A stretch of DNA of 32,382 nucleotides, from contig CAMAWG010000034.1 of assembly GCA_945861855.1 (NCBI GenBank), positions 1 through 32,382 on the forward strand. The letters run 5' to 3'. Source of the stretch: Rhodoplanes serenus. Its GTDB lineage: Bacteria; Pseudomonadota; Alphaproteobacteria; Rhizobiales; Xanthobacteraceae. The notes beneath the pieces were generated by a model. That model made no database searches. It was not told the DNA's origin and was given only the letters and a program-made list of their open reading frames with translations. This document shows, piece by piece, positions 16,417 through 24,365 of the stretch. The first letter of the stretch is position 1, and every line of letters starts with the position of its first letter. Made by a program: the position numbers and the translations under genes.

Positions 16417-17183
16417 AACCAGTATTTCCAGGCGAACACCGCCGTCAGCGCCGCGCCGACCACCACGATCACCACGCGCATCGCCTCCTGCGGGACGCGG
16501 CGCGCCAAATGCGCGCCGCAGAACGCTCCGAACAGGCAGCCCGCCATCATCACCAGCGTCTGCGGCCAGCTCACCGCACCGTTGGCGATGAACCACACCG
16601 AAGCGGCACAGGTGTTGAGGCTCGAAACGAGATTCTTCGCCACATTGGCGCGACGATAATCGCCCTCGGTCGCGATCATCAGCACGCCCAGCAGAAGCGT
16701 GCCGGCGCCGGCACCGAAATATCCCCCATAGATCGAGATCGGCAGCACCAGTGGGATGCTGGTTACGCCGATCTTCCATTCGCGGCCCTGTTCGCTCGCC
16801 CGCGCGCGCAGCCATTGCGTGATACGGCCGGCGAAGGCGAACAACACCGTGGCGAAGCCGAGCAGCAGCGGAATCAAGAACTCGAACAGACGAACCGGCG
16901 TTGCCAGCAGCAGAACCGCGCCAAGCAGCGCGCCCAGCACCGACGCCAGGATGAGGCCAACGAAGGCACGGTTGAACGGCGGCAGACTGGTGCGGTCGGT
17001 CACCGCTGCGAGAAAATTGCCGGCGCTGACTGCCACGAGATTCGACGCGGTCGCGACGACCGGCGGTAAGCCGAGAGCCAGCAGCACCGGGAATGTGACG
17101 ACCGACGCGCCGCCGACCAGCGACGCCATCAAGCCGCCGATCACGCCGGCGCCGATCAGAATCAGGACGGTGGGGACATCCAT
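16413..17183 (-). CDS. TauE/SafE family membrane permease
   Basis: A 256-aa inner-membrane protein with about eight hydrophobic segments and the two family repeats: GAGVIGGLMASLVGGASVVT in the first, where GLMASLVGGASVVTFPVLL is the TauE/SafE core, and PISIYGGYFGAGAGTLLLGV in the second. Family members export sulfite, sulfoacetate or other organosulfur and carboxylate anions. The ATG at 17183 begins just before TM1; earlier in-frame codons lie inside the upstream dehydrogenase gene. Only 5 bp separate it from the gcdH stop, so it is the second gene of that operon, which suggests a role with glutarate or lysine-derived anions, though this is inference. It converges with the alpha/beta hydrolase. 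Confidence 0.92.
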   Translation of the reverse strand: MDVPTVLILIGAGVIGGLMASLVGGASVVTFPVLLALGLPPVVATASNLVAVSAGNFLAAVTDRTSLPPFNRAFVGLILASVLGALLGAVLLLATPVRLFEFLIPLLLGFATVLFAFAGRITQWLRARASEQGREWKIGVTSIPLVLPISIYGGYFGAGAGTLLLGVLMIATEGDYRRANVAKNLVSSLNTCAASVWFIANGAVSWPQTLVMMAGCLFGAFCGAHLARRVPQEAMRVVIVVVGAALTAVFAWKYWF

Positions 17184-17188
17184 GCGGC

Positions 17189-18412
17189 CTAAAAGAACGC
17201 CTGAATCCCCGTCTGCGCACGGCCGAGGATCAGCGCGTGGATGTCGTGCGTGCCCTCGTAGGTGTTCACCGTTTCGAGGTTGCACATCACGCGCATGACG
17301 TGAAACTCGTCAGAGATGCCGTTGCCGCCGTGCATGTCGCGCGCCACCCGCGCGATGTCGAGCGCCTTGCCGGTGTTGTTGCGCTTCATCAGCGAAATCG
17401 ACGGCGGCGCGGCCTTGCCGGCCTCCAGCATCCGCCCGAGCGCCAGCGCGCCGCGCAGCCCCAGTGCGATCTCGGTCTGCATGTCGGCGAGCTTTTTCTG
17501 CACGAGCTGGTTGGCGGCGAGCGGCCGGTTGAACTGCTTGCGGTCCAGCGTGTACTGCCGCGCGGCGTGCCAGCAGAATTCGGCGGCGCCCATCGCGCCC
17601 CAGCAGATGCCGTAGCGCGCCATGTTGAGGCAGCCGAACGGGCCTGCGAGGCCCGACACGTTCGGCAGGAGATTCTCCTCAGGGATCACGGCGTCTTCCA
17701 GCACGATCTCGCCGGTGACCGAGGTGCGCAAGCTGAGCTTCCCGTCGACCTTCGGCGTCGAAAAACCCTTGGTACCGCGCTCGACGATGAAGCCGCGGAT
17801 TTTTCCTTCGAGCTTGGCCCAGACGATGGCGAGATCGGCAATGGGCGCGTTGGAGATCCACATCTTGGCGCCGTTGAGCTTGAAGCCGCCCGCCACCTTC
17901 TCGGCGCGCGTCAGCATCGAGCCCGGATCGGAGCCGAAGTCCGGCTCGGTCAGGCCGAAGCAGCCAATCAGTTCGGCCTTGGCGAGCTTGGGCAGATACT
18001 TCTTCTTCTGCGCTTCGGTGCCGTAGGCGTAGATCGGGTGCATCACCAGCGAGGACTGCACCGAGAGCGTCGAGCGGTAGCCGGAATCGACGCGCTCCAG
18101 TTCCCGCGCAATCAGGCCGTAGGCGACATAGCCGAGCCCCGCGCCGCCGTATTCCTCCGGGATCGTCGGGCCCAGAAGGCCGAGCGCGCCCATCTCGGGC
18201 AACAGCTCTTTGTCGACCTTCTCCTCGCGCCAGGCGAGCCGCACCCGCGGCATCAGCTTGTCCTGCGAGAACGCACGCGCGCTGTCGCGCACCATGCGCT
18301 CTTCCTCGGTCAGCTCGCCTTCCAGATCCAGCGGGTCCTGCCAGTTGAACTCGGAATCCTTCAGCACCTGGGCGGGCTTCGGGGACGATTTCTGGGACGC
18401 GGCGCTCGACAT
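17189..18412 (-). CDS. gcdH: Glutaryl-CoA dehydrogenase (acyl-CoA dehydrogenase family)
   Basis: FAD enzyme that oxidises and decarboxylates glutaryl-CoA to crotonyl-CoA in lysine, tryptophan and benzoate breakdown; 407 aa. The GCDH-specific text is clear: [17 protein letters not shown] near the N-terminus, [36 protein letters not shown] (FAD/substrate loop) and [20 protein letters not shown], with the catalytic base Glu386 in YEGT. The ATG at 18412 has GGAG nearby. An extended -10 box lies upstream at 18448-18456. No LysR regulator or CoA-transferase is adjacent, unlike many gcdH loci; the partner is a TauE/SafE permease 5 bp downstream. Confidence 0.95.
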   Translation of the reverse strand: MSSAASQKSSPKPAQVLKDSEFNWQDPLDLEGELTEEERMVRDSARAFSQDKLMPRVRLAWREEKVDKELLPEMGALGLLGPTIPEEYGGAGLGYVAYGLIARELERVDSGYRSTLSVQSSLVMHPIYAYGTEAQKKKYLPKLAKAELIGCFGLTEPDFGSDPGSMLTRAEKVAGGFKLNGAKMWISNAPIADLAIVWAKLEGKIRGFIVERGTKGFSTPKVDGKLSLRTSVTGEIVLEDAVIPEENLLPNVSGLAGPFGCLNMARYGICWGAMGAAEFCWHAARQYTLDRKQFNRPLAANQLVQKKLADMQTEIALGLRGALALGRMLEAGKAAPPSISLMKRNNTGKALDIARVARDMHGGNGISDEFHVMRVMCNLETVNTYEGTHDIHALILGRAQTGIQAFF

Positions 18413-18447
18413 GAGGGACTCCGGCTTTAAGGCTGTTTCTGATGTGC

Positions 18448-18456
18448 CTTATAGCA
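18448..18456 (-). promoter_or_regulatory. gcdH: Candidate extended -10 promoter of gcdH
   Basis: On the minus strand the text reads TGCTATAAG, an extended -10 element (TGn + TATAAG), 36-44 bp before the gcdH ATG. No good -35 is found at 17 bp, which an extended -10 can tolerate. Prediction by eye. Confidence 0.4.
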
Positions 18457-18536
18457 TTTGCCGGGCAGGCAAGCTGCATCGTTCTCGCGATGCGCGATAG
18501 CGCGCGCCGGAATAACGGGCGGGAGGTTTTTCGAAA

Positions 18537-19148
18537 CTACTGCGGGTTGTCGTTGGCCGACGACGCAGGAGCCGGAGACGCCTTGGCTCCGCCCTTGGCC
18601 ACCGCGACCAGCGCCGGCCGCAGCACGCGGTCGCCGATCGTATAGCCGGCCTGCATCACCTGGACGACGCTGCCGGACGGCACGCTGGCGTCCTCGACCT
18701 CGTACATCGCCTGATGGCGGTTGGGGTCGAACTTCTGGCCGAGCGGTTCGATTCGCGTCACGCCGTGCTTTTCCAGCACGTTGATCAGCTCGCGCTCGGT
18801 CAGCTCGACACCGTCGAGCAGCGCCTTCAGCCCCTCGTCGGCCTTGGCGCGCAGCTCGTCGTCGAGCGCCGCCATCGCCCGGTGCATGTTGTCGGCGACG
18901 CCCAGGATGTCCCGGGCGAAATTCGAAATGCCGTAGACGCGCGCATCGGCGACCTCGCGCTCGGTGCGCTTGCGCATGTTGTCCATGTCGGCAAGCGTGC
19001 GCAGCAGCCGGTCCTTGGCCTCGGCCAGTTCCCGGTCGAGCGAGGTGGACGGCTTCGGCACCACGGGCGCCGGAGCATCGGGCTGGGTGGTCGCCTCGCT
19101 GGCCGGCACGGCGTCGTCGGTCGGTGGGCGCATGTCGCTGTCGTTCAT
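18537..19148 (-). CDS. grpE: Nucleotide exchange factor GrpE
   Basis: Cochaperone that releases ADP from DnaK; 203 aa. After an acidic, proline-rich disordered N-terminus (residues 1-35) comes the long coiled coil (LDRELAEAKDRLLRTLADMD, NMRKRTEREVADARVYGISN), the four-helix dimer part, and the C-terminal beta wing with the GrpE signature FDPNRHQAMYEVEDASVPSG and VVQVMQAGYTIGDRVLRPAL. It is the last gene of hrcA - dienelactone hydrolase - grpE, 31 bp after the previous stop, so it should be heat-inducible through the hrcA promoter. No dnaK or dnaJ is in the window. Confidence 0.97.
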   Translation of the reverse strand: MNDSDMRPPTDDAVPASEATTQPDAPAPVVPKPSTSLDRELAEAKDRLLRTLADMDNMRKRTEREVADARVYGISNFARDILGVADNMHRAMAALDDELRAKADEGLKALLDGVELTERELINVLEKHGVTRIEPLGQKFDPNRHQAMYEVEDASVPSGSVVQVMQAGYTIGDRVLRPALVAVAKGGAKASPAPASSANDNPQ

Positions 19149-19179
19149 GCCCCGGATATCAGGGCAGACGTGTCAAAAA

Positions 19180-19899
19180 TCAAGCTTTAACCGACGCGAG
19201 CGCGCGGTGAGCCAGGCAAGCCTCCAGAAAGGCCAGCGCCGGAGGCCATGACAGCCGGGACGCCGTAGCGTTGGCTGGCACCGCCTGCAGATCGGGCCGC
19301 ATGAAGCTGTGGGCCGCCCCCGGATGGACCTGCACGACGGTCGCCGCGGCCCGCCGCTCCAGCGCCTCGCGCACCTGGATGAAAGCGTCCTGCACGAACA
19401 CCTTGTCGTCGCCGGCATGGACCATGTGCACCGGGCACGCGATCTCCGCCGCGAGCGCGACGGCATCGAGCGTCTGGTTCGGGCCTTTCGGAATACGGAT
19501 CGATGGATAGAAGGGCACGCAGGCGAACAGCCGCCTGTCGCGCGCCCCGAGCAGGACGGCGTAGCGACCGCCAAGACAGAAGCCCAGCACCGCCACGGCG
19601 GGCAGCTTCAGCTTGTCCAGCATGTGGCTCACGCAATCGGACATCGCGTCGACCGAGCCGTCGTCGAGCTTCATGGCGCGCGCCTGCGCGCCGGCCAGAT
19701 CCGAAGGCGGCGTCTCGCCCGGATAGGGGTCCCAAACCAGCGCAGTGAACCCCGCCTCGGCCAGGAGCTGCGCGCGCTCGCGCATCGGGGCATCCACCGC
19801 GGTGATCGTCGGCAGCACCAGTACGCCGCCGCGCGGGCGCTCCGCATGCGCGATATGGCCGTTCACGCGACCGGAGTTGATCTGTTCGGTGCGAACCAT
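19180..19899 (-). CDS. Dienelactone hydrolase family protein
   Basis: A 239-aa cytoplasmic alpha/beta hydrolase. The nucleophile is Cys108 in VAVLGFCLGGRYAVLLG, the dienelactone hydrolase type of elbow, with Asp164 or Asp165 in HAGDDKVFVQDAF and His197 in HPGAAHSFMRP completing the triad. True dienelactone hydrolases open the lactone ring in chlorocatechol breakdown, but no ring-cleavage gene is nearby, so the substrate is open. GGGGAG lies just before the ATG at 19899. It is placed between hrcA (20 bp gap) and grpE (31 bp gap) on the same strand, so it shares their transcript. In most related genomes as I recall them hrcA and grpE are directly adjacent, which makes this an inserted operon member. 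Confidence 0.92.
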   Translation of the reverse strand: MVRTEQINSGRVNGHIAHAERPRGGVLVLPTITAVDAPMRERAQLLAEAGFTALVWDPYPGETPPSDLAGAQARAMKLDDGSVDAMSDCVSHMLDKLKLPAVAVLGFCLGGRYAVLLGARDRRLFACVPFYPSIRIPKGPNQTLDAVALAAEIACPVHMVHAGDDKVFVQDAFIQVREALERRAAATVVQVHPGAAHSFMRPDLQAVPANATASRLSWPPALAFLEACLAHRALASVKA

Positions 19900-19919
19900 C
19901 GCTCCCCTTCCCGGCTGGA

Positions 19920-20990
19920 TCAGCCGCCCAACAGCTTGCTCACGACCTTTGCGGTGTAATCGACCATCGGAATGACGCGCGCATAGTTGAGCCGCGTCGG
20001 ACCGATCACGCCGATCACGCCGACGATGCGGCCGGCGCGGTCATGGTATGGCGCGATGATGGTCGAGGACCCCGACATCGAGAACAGCTTGTTCTCCGAG
20101 CCGATGAAGATGCGGACGCCCTCGGCGCGCTCGGCGCGACCGAGCAGATCGATCACATCGCGCCGCGACTCCAGATCGTCGAACAGATGCCGCACCCGCT
20201 CCAGGTCCTCGATCACCCTGAGGTCTTCGAGCAGATGCGCCTGGCCGCGCACGATGAGCTGGCGCTCGTCGCCGCCCGACCAGCTCGCGAGGCCGTCGTC
20301 GATCACCTTCTGCGTCAACTGGTCGAGCTCGGCCTGCGCCGCGGCCCGCGCCTGCTCCATTTCGGTCCGCACCTCGGCCAGCGTCTTGCCGCGGATGCGC
20401 GCGTTGAGGAAGTTCCCGGCCTCGGTCAGCGCCGAGGTCGGCAGACCGATCGGCAGATTGACGACGCGGTTCTCGACCTGGCCGTCCTCGCCGACAAGCA
20501 CGACCAGCGCCCGCTCCGGCTCCAGCCGCACGAACTCGATATTCTTCAGCCGCACGTTCGATTTCGCCGTGAGCACCACGCCAGCCGCATGCGTCAGACC
20601 GGACAACAGGCCCGACGCCTCGGTCAGCACGCTTTCGACCGATTTGCCGGCGCCGGCGACCTGCGACTCGATCTGGCGCCGATCGCCTTCGTTGAGATCG
20701 CCAACCTGCATCAGCGCATCGACGAAGAAGCGCAGGCCAAGCTCGGTCGGCAACCGTCCGGCCGAGGTGTGCGGCGCGTAGATCAGGCCGAGCTGTTCGA
20801 GGTCCGCCATGACGTTGCGCACCGAAGCCGGCGACAGCGGGGTGGTGATCAGGCGCGACAGGTTGCGCGAGCCCAGCGGCTCGCCGGTGGTCAGATAGCT
20901 CTCGACGATCTGGCGGAAGATCTCGCGCGAGCGCTCGTTGAGCTGCGCCAGGCTGATCTGCGAGCTGCCGATGGGGACGTCCTGCGCCAC
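19920..20990 (-). CDS. hrcA: Heat-inducible transcription repressor HrcA
   Basis: Repressor of groESL/dnaK-type operons that binds CIRCE elements; 356 aa. The N-terminal winged helix ([65 protein letters not shown]) and the C-terminal GAF-like domain ([40 protein letters not shown]) are intact. The start is the GTG at 20988-20990, supported by GGAGGAGAGG (plus-strand 20997-21006) six bases upstream. No CIRCE sequence (TTAGCACTC-N9-GAGTGCTAA) is visible in the upstream gap, so autoregulation by this route is not supported. First gene of the operon with dienelactone hydrolase and grpE. Confidence 0.97.
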   Translation of the reverse strand: MAQDVPIGSSQISLAQLNERSREIFRQIVESYLTTGEPLGSRNLSRLITTPLSPASVRNVMADLEQLGLIYAPHTSAGRLPTELGLRFFVDALMQVGDLNEGDRRQIESQVAGAGKSVESVLTEASGLLSGLTHAAGVVLTAKSNVRLKNIEFVRLEPERALVVLVGEDGQVENRVVNLPIGLPTSALTEAGNFLNARIRGKTLAEVRTEMEQARAAAQAELDQLTQKVIDDGLASWSGGDERQLIVRGQAHLLEDLRVIEDLERVRHLFDDLESRRDVIDLLGRAERAEGVRIFIGSENKLFSMSGSSTIIAPYHDRAGRIVGVIGVIGPTRLNYARVIPMVDYTAKVVSKLLGG

Positions 20991-21015
20991 GGAAAACCTC
21001 TCCTCCGGCCCCAGA

Positions 21016-21043
21016 ATTGTCCATCCGGCAGCCGGACTTCAAG
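21016..21043 (-). promoter_or_regulatory. hrcA: Candidate sigma-32-like promoter of hrcA
   Basis: On the minus strand CTTGAA (complement of 21038-21043), a 16-bp spacer and GACAAT (complement of 21016-21021) precede the hrcA GTG by about 26 bp. CTTGAA resembles the -35 element of alphaproteobacterial heat-shock sigma factor promoters; the -10 is closer to a housekeeping box. Prediction by eye. Confidence 0.35.
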
Positions 21044-21055
21044 CACGACTTCAAG
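21035..21055. repeat. Tandem 9-bp direct repeat upstream of hrcA
   Basis: GACTTCAAG occurs at 21035-21043 and again at 21047-21055, a 12-bp period. Both copies read CTTGAAGTC toward hrcA. It could be two -35-like elements or a regulator site. Confidence 0.5.
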
Positions 21056-21124
21056 CCGAACCTTGCACACCCCTTGTCCGCTGCTAGCCCGACATCGGCG
21101 GCGATACCGCCTGGGGGGACAACA

Positions 21125-21334
21125 ATAAAACCACTTTACACACTTCTGCTAAACGCAAGCGTGGCGCTTGGTGTCGCAACGACAGCGGTCCAGGCGCAAA
21201 ATGCGATCGAGGAATGGGCCACCGCCAAGTTCCCGGCGCCGCCGCCATTGAACCCGGCGAAGATCGTGCCCGCGCTTCACCTGAACCGCGGTCTGTCCAC
21301 ATTGACACTTGGCGCTCTTTTCACGCATTTCTAA
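21125..21334 (+). pseudogene. Remnant of a secreted protein gene, possibly an isochorismatase-family cysteine hydrolase
   Basis: A good ribosome binding site (GGGGGGA) stands five bases before ATA-AAA-CCA, where ATG would be expected. The frame from there reads like a signal peptide (KPLYTLLLNASVALGVATTA, cleavage after VQA) followed by QNAIEEWATAKFPAPPPLNP, which resembles the start of exported isochorismatase-like hydrolases (memory, not a search). After about residue 45 the similarity ends, and the frame stops at 21332-21334 after only 69 codons. I read this as the 5' end of a gene that lost its start codon and most of its body. Alternatives are a short secreted protein starting at ATA or at the distant TTG at 21017, or no gene at all. 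Confidence 0.45.
21302..21330 (+). promoter_or_regulatory. Candidate promoter of the lytic transglycosylase gene
   Basis: TTGACA (21302-21307), a 17-bp spacer and GCATTT (21325-21330) lie about 60-90 bp before the start at 21393. The -35 is a perfect match to the consensus; the -10 is weak. Confidence 0.35.
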
Positions 21335-21392
21335 CTGCGCGATAAAGCAGGGTGGGTGCTTGTTGCGCGAGCAATGCGGGGGCTTTCAGAAA

Positions 21393-22292
21393 ATGCGATC
21401 GGTGCTGATAGGTGTCGCATTGTTCGGCGCGGTTCCAGCGCTTGCCTCGGAGTTCCCGCCGGAGATCAGCTCGTTTGCCTACCCGGCGGGTCACCCGGCT
21501 TCGGCCGCCCCGTTCGACGACATCGCCCTGCCGACGCAACACATCCCGCCGCAGCCGGAATCCACCGCCGCGTCCGCGCCGACCGCCCCGGTGGGGCCGC
21601 AACTGCCTTCCAAGAGGGAACTTTGCAGCACGGTAGCCTTCGAGGCCGCCAACAACAATCTGCCCGTTCGTTTCTTTGCAAACCTGATTCAGCAGGAAAG
21701 CAACTTCAACCCGAATGTCGTCAGCCACAAGGGCGCGCAGGGCATTGCGCAGTTCATGCCGATGACCGCCGCGGAGCGGGGGCTCAGCGATCCGTTCGAG
21801 CCGATCCAGGCGCTCGGCGCTTCGGCGAGATTCCTGGCCGATCTGCTCGGGCGCTTCGGCAACCTCGGTCTCGCTGCCGCCGCCTATAACGCGGGACCGC
21901 AGCGGGTGAGCGACTGGCTGGCGAGACAGGGAAGCGGTCTGCCGGCCGAGACCCAGCACTATGTGCGGCGCATCACCGGAATCGCCGTGGAGCAATGGGC
22001 GCGTCCGGATCCGAAGGGCGAAGACATCAGATTGCCGCCGCATGCGGATTGTCCGCAATTCCGGACGGCTTCGGCCGACTCTCTCGTCAACACCAGGATA
22101 GCGGCAACAGAGGCCGAGACTTCTCGCAGGTCCGTCCGGCGTCTGTACGACAAATACGCCAAGTTCCGCGGGTCTGCGCTCACCTATGTGAGCCTGTCGC
22201 CGTCGATCGCCAAATCGGCGCCCAACGAATTTACCAAGGGCGTCTCTGCCAAGACCCGTTCCCGCATGCGGCTGGCAAGCGGCGCGAGTTAA
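21393..22292 (+). CDS. Lytic transglycosylase, SLT (Slt70-like) domain, exported
   Basis: Periplasmic murein lyase of 299 aa that cleaves glycan strands to 1,6-anhydromuramyl products. A signal peptide (MRSVLIGVALFGAVPALAS) and a proline/alanine-rich linker (residues 20-75) precede the SLT domain: NLIQQESNFNPNVVSHKGAQ with catalytic Glu102, GIAQFMPMTAAERG, and AAAYNAGPQRV, the classical family motifs. The C-terminal ~100 residues are basic, have no recognised domain and contain a DKYAKFRGSALTYVS stretch. The ATG at 21393 begins the signal peptide and has a G-rich stretch 11-16 nt upstream; the longer frame from 21309 adds nothing protein-like. It is transcribed divergently from hrcA and converges with the amidohydrolase gene, with 24 bp between the stops. 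Confidence 0.92.
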   Translation: MRSVLIGVALFGAVPALASEFPPEISSFAYPAGHPASAAPFDDIALPTQHIPPQPESTAASAPTAPVGPQLPSKRELCSTVAFEAANNNLPVRFFANLIQQESNFNPNVVSHKGAQGIAQFMPMTAAERGLSDPFEPIQALGASARFLADLLGRFGNLGLAAAAYNAGPQRVSDWLARQGSGLPAETQHYVRRITGIAVEQWARPDPKGEDIRLPPHADCPQFRTASADSLVNTRIAATEAETSRRSVRRLYDKYAKFRGSALTYVSLSPSIAKSAPNEFTKGVSAKTRSRMRLASGAS

Positions 22293-22316
22293 CGGCTGCA
22301 TTGCCGCAGCGGTAGC

Positions 22317-23201
22317 CTAGTCGGCGAACCCGTAGAGCCTTGCCGGATTGTCCGCCAGAATTTTCCGCCGCACCGCCGCGTCCGGCGTCCATTCGTTGAA
22401 CAGGTCGAGCAGGTGGCCGGCGTTGGGCATCTCGCCCTCAATGCGCGGATGCGGCCAGTCGGTGCCCCAGATCAATTGGTCCGGGTTGGCGGCAACAAGC
22501 GCCTCGTGGAACGGCCGCGCGTCGGGATAGTCCGGCGCGCGTGTGCTGAGCCGGTGCGCGCCCGACATCTTCACCCAGCAGCCGCCATCGCCCACCAGCC
22601 GGACGAGACCCTGGAAGCCCGGCGTGTCGATGCCAGCGCGGGCATCGGTGCGGCCCATGTGGTCGATCACCACCGGCAGGCCGATCGATTTGATGATCGG
22701 AATGGTGTCGGGCAGATCCTTCACGTCGATCCACAACTGCATGTGCCAGCCAAGATCCTTCATCACCGGGGCAAGCTTCTTCGCGTTGTCCAGCGTCACG
22801 CCGCCCTGGTAGTGCAGCTTGCCGTCGCGAAAGAAATGATTGAAGCGCAGCGCGCGGATGCCGAGGTCGTTCCAACGGCGAAGCTCCACCATCGGCACGG
22901 TCTCGTCGGCGACCGCGACCCCGCGCAGGCGGGCCGGGTGCCTCGCCAGCGCGTCGAGCATCGCCGAATTGTCGCGGCCGTGGGCGCTGCCCTGCACCAG
23001 CCCGCCGCGCGCGAAGCCCAGCGTGTCGAGCATGTGCAGATACTTTTCCAGCGGCGCGTCCGGCGGCGTGTAACTGCGGGTCTCCGCATAGGGAAAGCGC
23101 GTGGCCGGGCCGAACACATGGGCGTGGGTGTCGCAGGCCTTGGGCGGCGTCGGAATTTTCGAGCGGCTGGGCTCCAGCGGGCCGGGGCAGGCGGGGATCA
23201 T
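22317..23201 (-). CDS. Amidohydrolase family protein, 2-pyrone-4,6-dicarboxylate lactonase-like
   Basis: A 294-aa TIM-barrel metal hydrolase of the amidohydrolase-2 (LigI-like) group. It starts with the HxH metal motif CDTHAHVFGP (His26/His28) and continues with YTPPDAPLEKYLHMLDTLG, LPVVIDHMGRTDAR (His ligand) and LIWGTDWPHPRIE (Asp ligand), the order seen in PDC lactonase and related lactonases. The real substrate is probably a pyrone or lactone carboxylate, but no other ligninolytic or protocatechuate genes are near. The ATG at 23201 is chosen; the TTG 36 bp upstream is in frame but lies in the divergent promoter. It faces away from a Bug receptor across a 141-bp region with a 15-bp inverted repeat, which suggests that the two share a regulator and perhaps a ligand. 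Confidence 0.88.
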   Translation of the reverse strand: MIPACPGPLEPSRSKIPTPPKACDTHAHVFGPATRFPYAETRSYTPPDAPLEKYLHMLDTLGFARGGLVQGSAHGRDNSAMLDALARHPARLRGVAVADETVPMVELRRWNDLGIRALRFNHFFRDGKLHYQGGVTLDNAKKLAPVMKDLGWHMQLWIDVKDLPDTIPIIKSIGLPVVIDHMGRTDARAGIDTPGFQGLVRLVGDGGCWVKMSGAHRLSTRAPDYPDARPFHEALVAANPDQLIWGTDWPHPRIEGEMPNAGHLLDLFNEWTPDAAVRRKILADNPARLYGFAD

Positions 23202-23222
23202 GGCTGCGACAATTTCCTTGCT

Positions 23223-23237
23223 TTGGCGACACGCCAA
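23223..23237. promoter_or_regulatory. 15-bp inverted repeat in the divergent amidohydrolase/Bug-receptor region
   Basis: TTGGCG-ACA-CGCCAA is a perfect 6-bp inverted repeat with a 3-bp centre, 22-36 bp before the amidohydrolase ATG and about 105 bp before the Bug-receptor ATG. It is a plausible operator for a local regulator; no regulator gene is present in the window. Confidence 0.4.
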
Positions 23238-23342
23238 GGTTGCGGAACTCTGCTAGGCTTGCGCCCCGCAGGTCAAGGCGCGCGCCACGCGAGACCGACG
23301 CGCCAGCGATCACAACTCGCGACAGCCAGGGAGGGATCAAGC

Positions 23343-24308
23343 ATGAAACAATTGCTTCGCATACTCGTGGCCGGCGGCCTAACGCTGCTCGGCATCGCGG
23401 CCGTTCACGCGCAAGCCTATCCGAACAAGCCGATCACTATCATTGTGCCGTTCGGACCCGGCAGCGCCACCGACACGGTTGCCCGCGTCATCGCGCAGCC
23501 GCTCGGTGTCGCGCTCAACCAGACGATCGTGGTCGAGAACCGGCCGGGCGCGAACGGCGCGCTCGCCGCGCTGTTCGTGGCGCGCGCGGCGCCGGATGGC
23601 TACACGCTGTTCCTGAGCACCAACAGCCCGCATTCCGCCGCGCCATTCCTGATGAAGACCGTCTCATACGACGTGGTGACGGACTTCACGGCGGTGTCGC
23701 GGGTGGGAAGCTACACGCTGATGCTGGTGACCCATCCCAGCGTCCCGGTGAAATCGGTCAAGGAACTGATCGCGCATGCCAAGGCCAATCCGGGCAAGCT
23801 GTCGTACGCCAGCGGCAACACGTCCGGCGTTGTCGCCGGCGCGACGCTCGCGCACTGGGCCAAGATCGACCTGCTGCACGTGCCCTACAAGAGCGCGCCG
23901 CCCGCCATCCAGGATCTGCTCGCCGGCCGGGTGTCGATGGCGTTTAACGACTTCACCACCGCCATCCCGCATGTCAGGGCGAACACCCTGAACGCGCTGG
24001 CGGTGACCCGGATACAGCGCAGCTCGCTGTTCCCGGAGCTTCCCACCATGGACGAGGCCGGCGTGACCGGGTTCGACATGGATTCGTGGGCCGGCATGTT
24101 CGCTCCGGCCAAGACCCCGCCGGAGATCGTGAACAAGCTCAGCACGGAGCTGCGCAAGATCATCGACAGCGCCGAGGTGAAGTCGCGGCTCCGCAACGTC
24201 GGATTTGAGGCCTTCTCGAGTTCGCCGAAGGAGATGGACGACTTTGTCAAAGTCCAGCTCGCCAAATGGGGCAAGATGATCAAGGACGCCGGCATTCAGC
24301 CCGAGTGA
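23343..24308 (+). CDS. Tripartite tricarboxylate transporter (Bug/TctC) substrate-binding protein
   Basis: Periplasmic receptor of 321 aa. The signal peptide ([20 protein letters not shown], cleaved after VHA) is followed by [64 protein letters not shown] and [20 protein letters not shown], all standard Bug motifs. GGGAGG about eight bases before the ATG at 23343 supports the start. It is divergent from the LigI-like amidohydrolase, a pairing seen in related genomes as I recall, so its ligand may be an aromatic-derived lactone or carboxylate. No TctAB permease is nearby. It is the third orphan Bug protein in this window. Confidence 0.93.
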   Translation: MKQLLRILVAGGLTLLGIAAVHAQAYPNKPITIIVPFGPGSATDTVARVIAQPLGVALNQTIVVENRPGANGALAALFVARAAPDGYTLFLSTNSPHSAAPFLMKTVSYDVVTDFTAVSRVGSYTLMLVTHPSVPVKSVKELIAHAKANPGKLSYASGNTSGVVAGATLAHWAKIDLLHVPYKSAPPAIQDLLAGRVSMAFNDFTTAIPHVRANTLNALAVTRIQRSSLFPELPTMDEAGVTGFDMDSWAGMFAPAKTPPEIVNKLSTELRKIIDSAEVKSRLRNVGFEAFSSSPKEMDDFVKVQLAKWGKMIKDAGIQPE

Positions 24309-24365
24309 GGGGAGCTGGATCGGTCCGGGGCTGGCTTTTTCGGGGTCATGCTCTAAAAGCGTGCT

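Larger units (their letters stand above)
20991..21392. other. 402-bp divergent gap between hrcA and the lytic transglycosylase gene
   Basis: The only gap above 300 bp without an intact gene. It holds the hrcA ribosome binding site and a candidate heat-shock promoter (21016-21043), a tandem 9-bp direct repeat (21035-21055), a decayed reading frame with a signal peptide (21125-21334), and a TTGACA for the transglycosylase gene at 21302. No tRNA or clear terminator was seen. Confidence 0.6.

Noticed and set aside
14170-17220. A 1016-codon open frame on the minus strand opposite the VWA and hydrolase genes
   Set aside because: It has no domain-like sequence, is rich in Arg/Ala/Gly/Asp as expected for an antisense frame in high-GC DNA, and overlaps two well-supported plus-strand genes and the TauE/SafE gene.
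20991-21392. CIRCE element for HrcA
   Set aside because: I looked for TTAGCACTC and GAGTGCTAA in both orientations and saw neither, nor a close variant.
22413-23342. Long plus-strand extension in front of the Bug receptor at 23343
   Set aside because: It is the antisense shadow of the amidohydrolase gene. The receptor has its own signal peptide and GGGAGG ribosome binding site at 23343.
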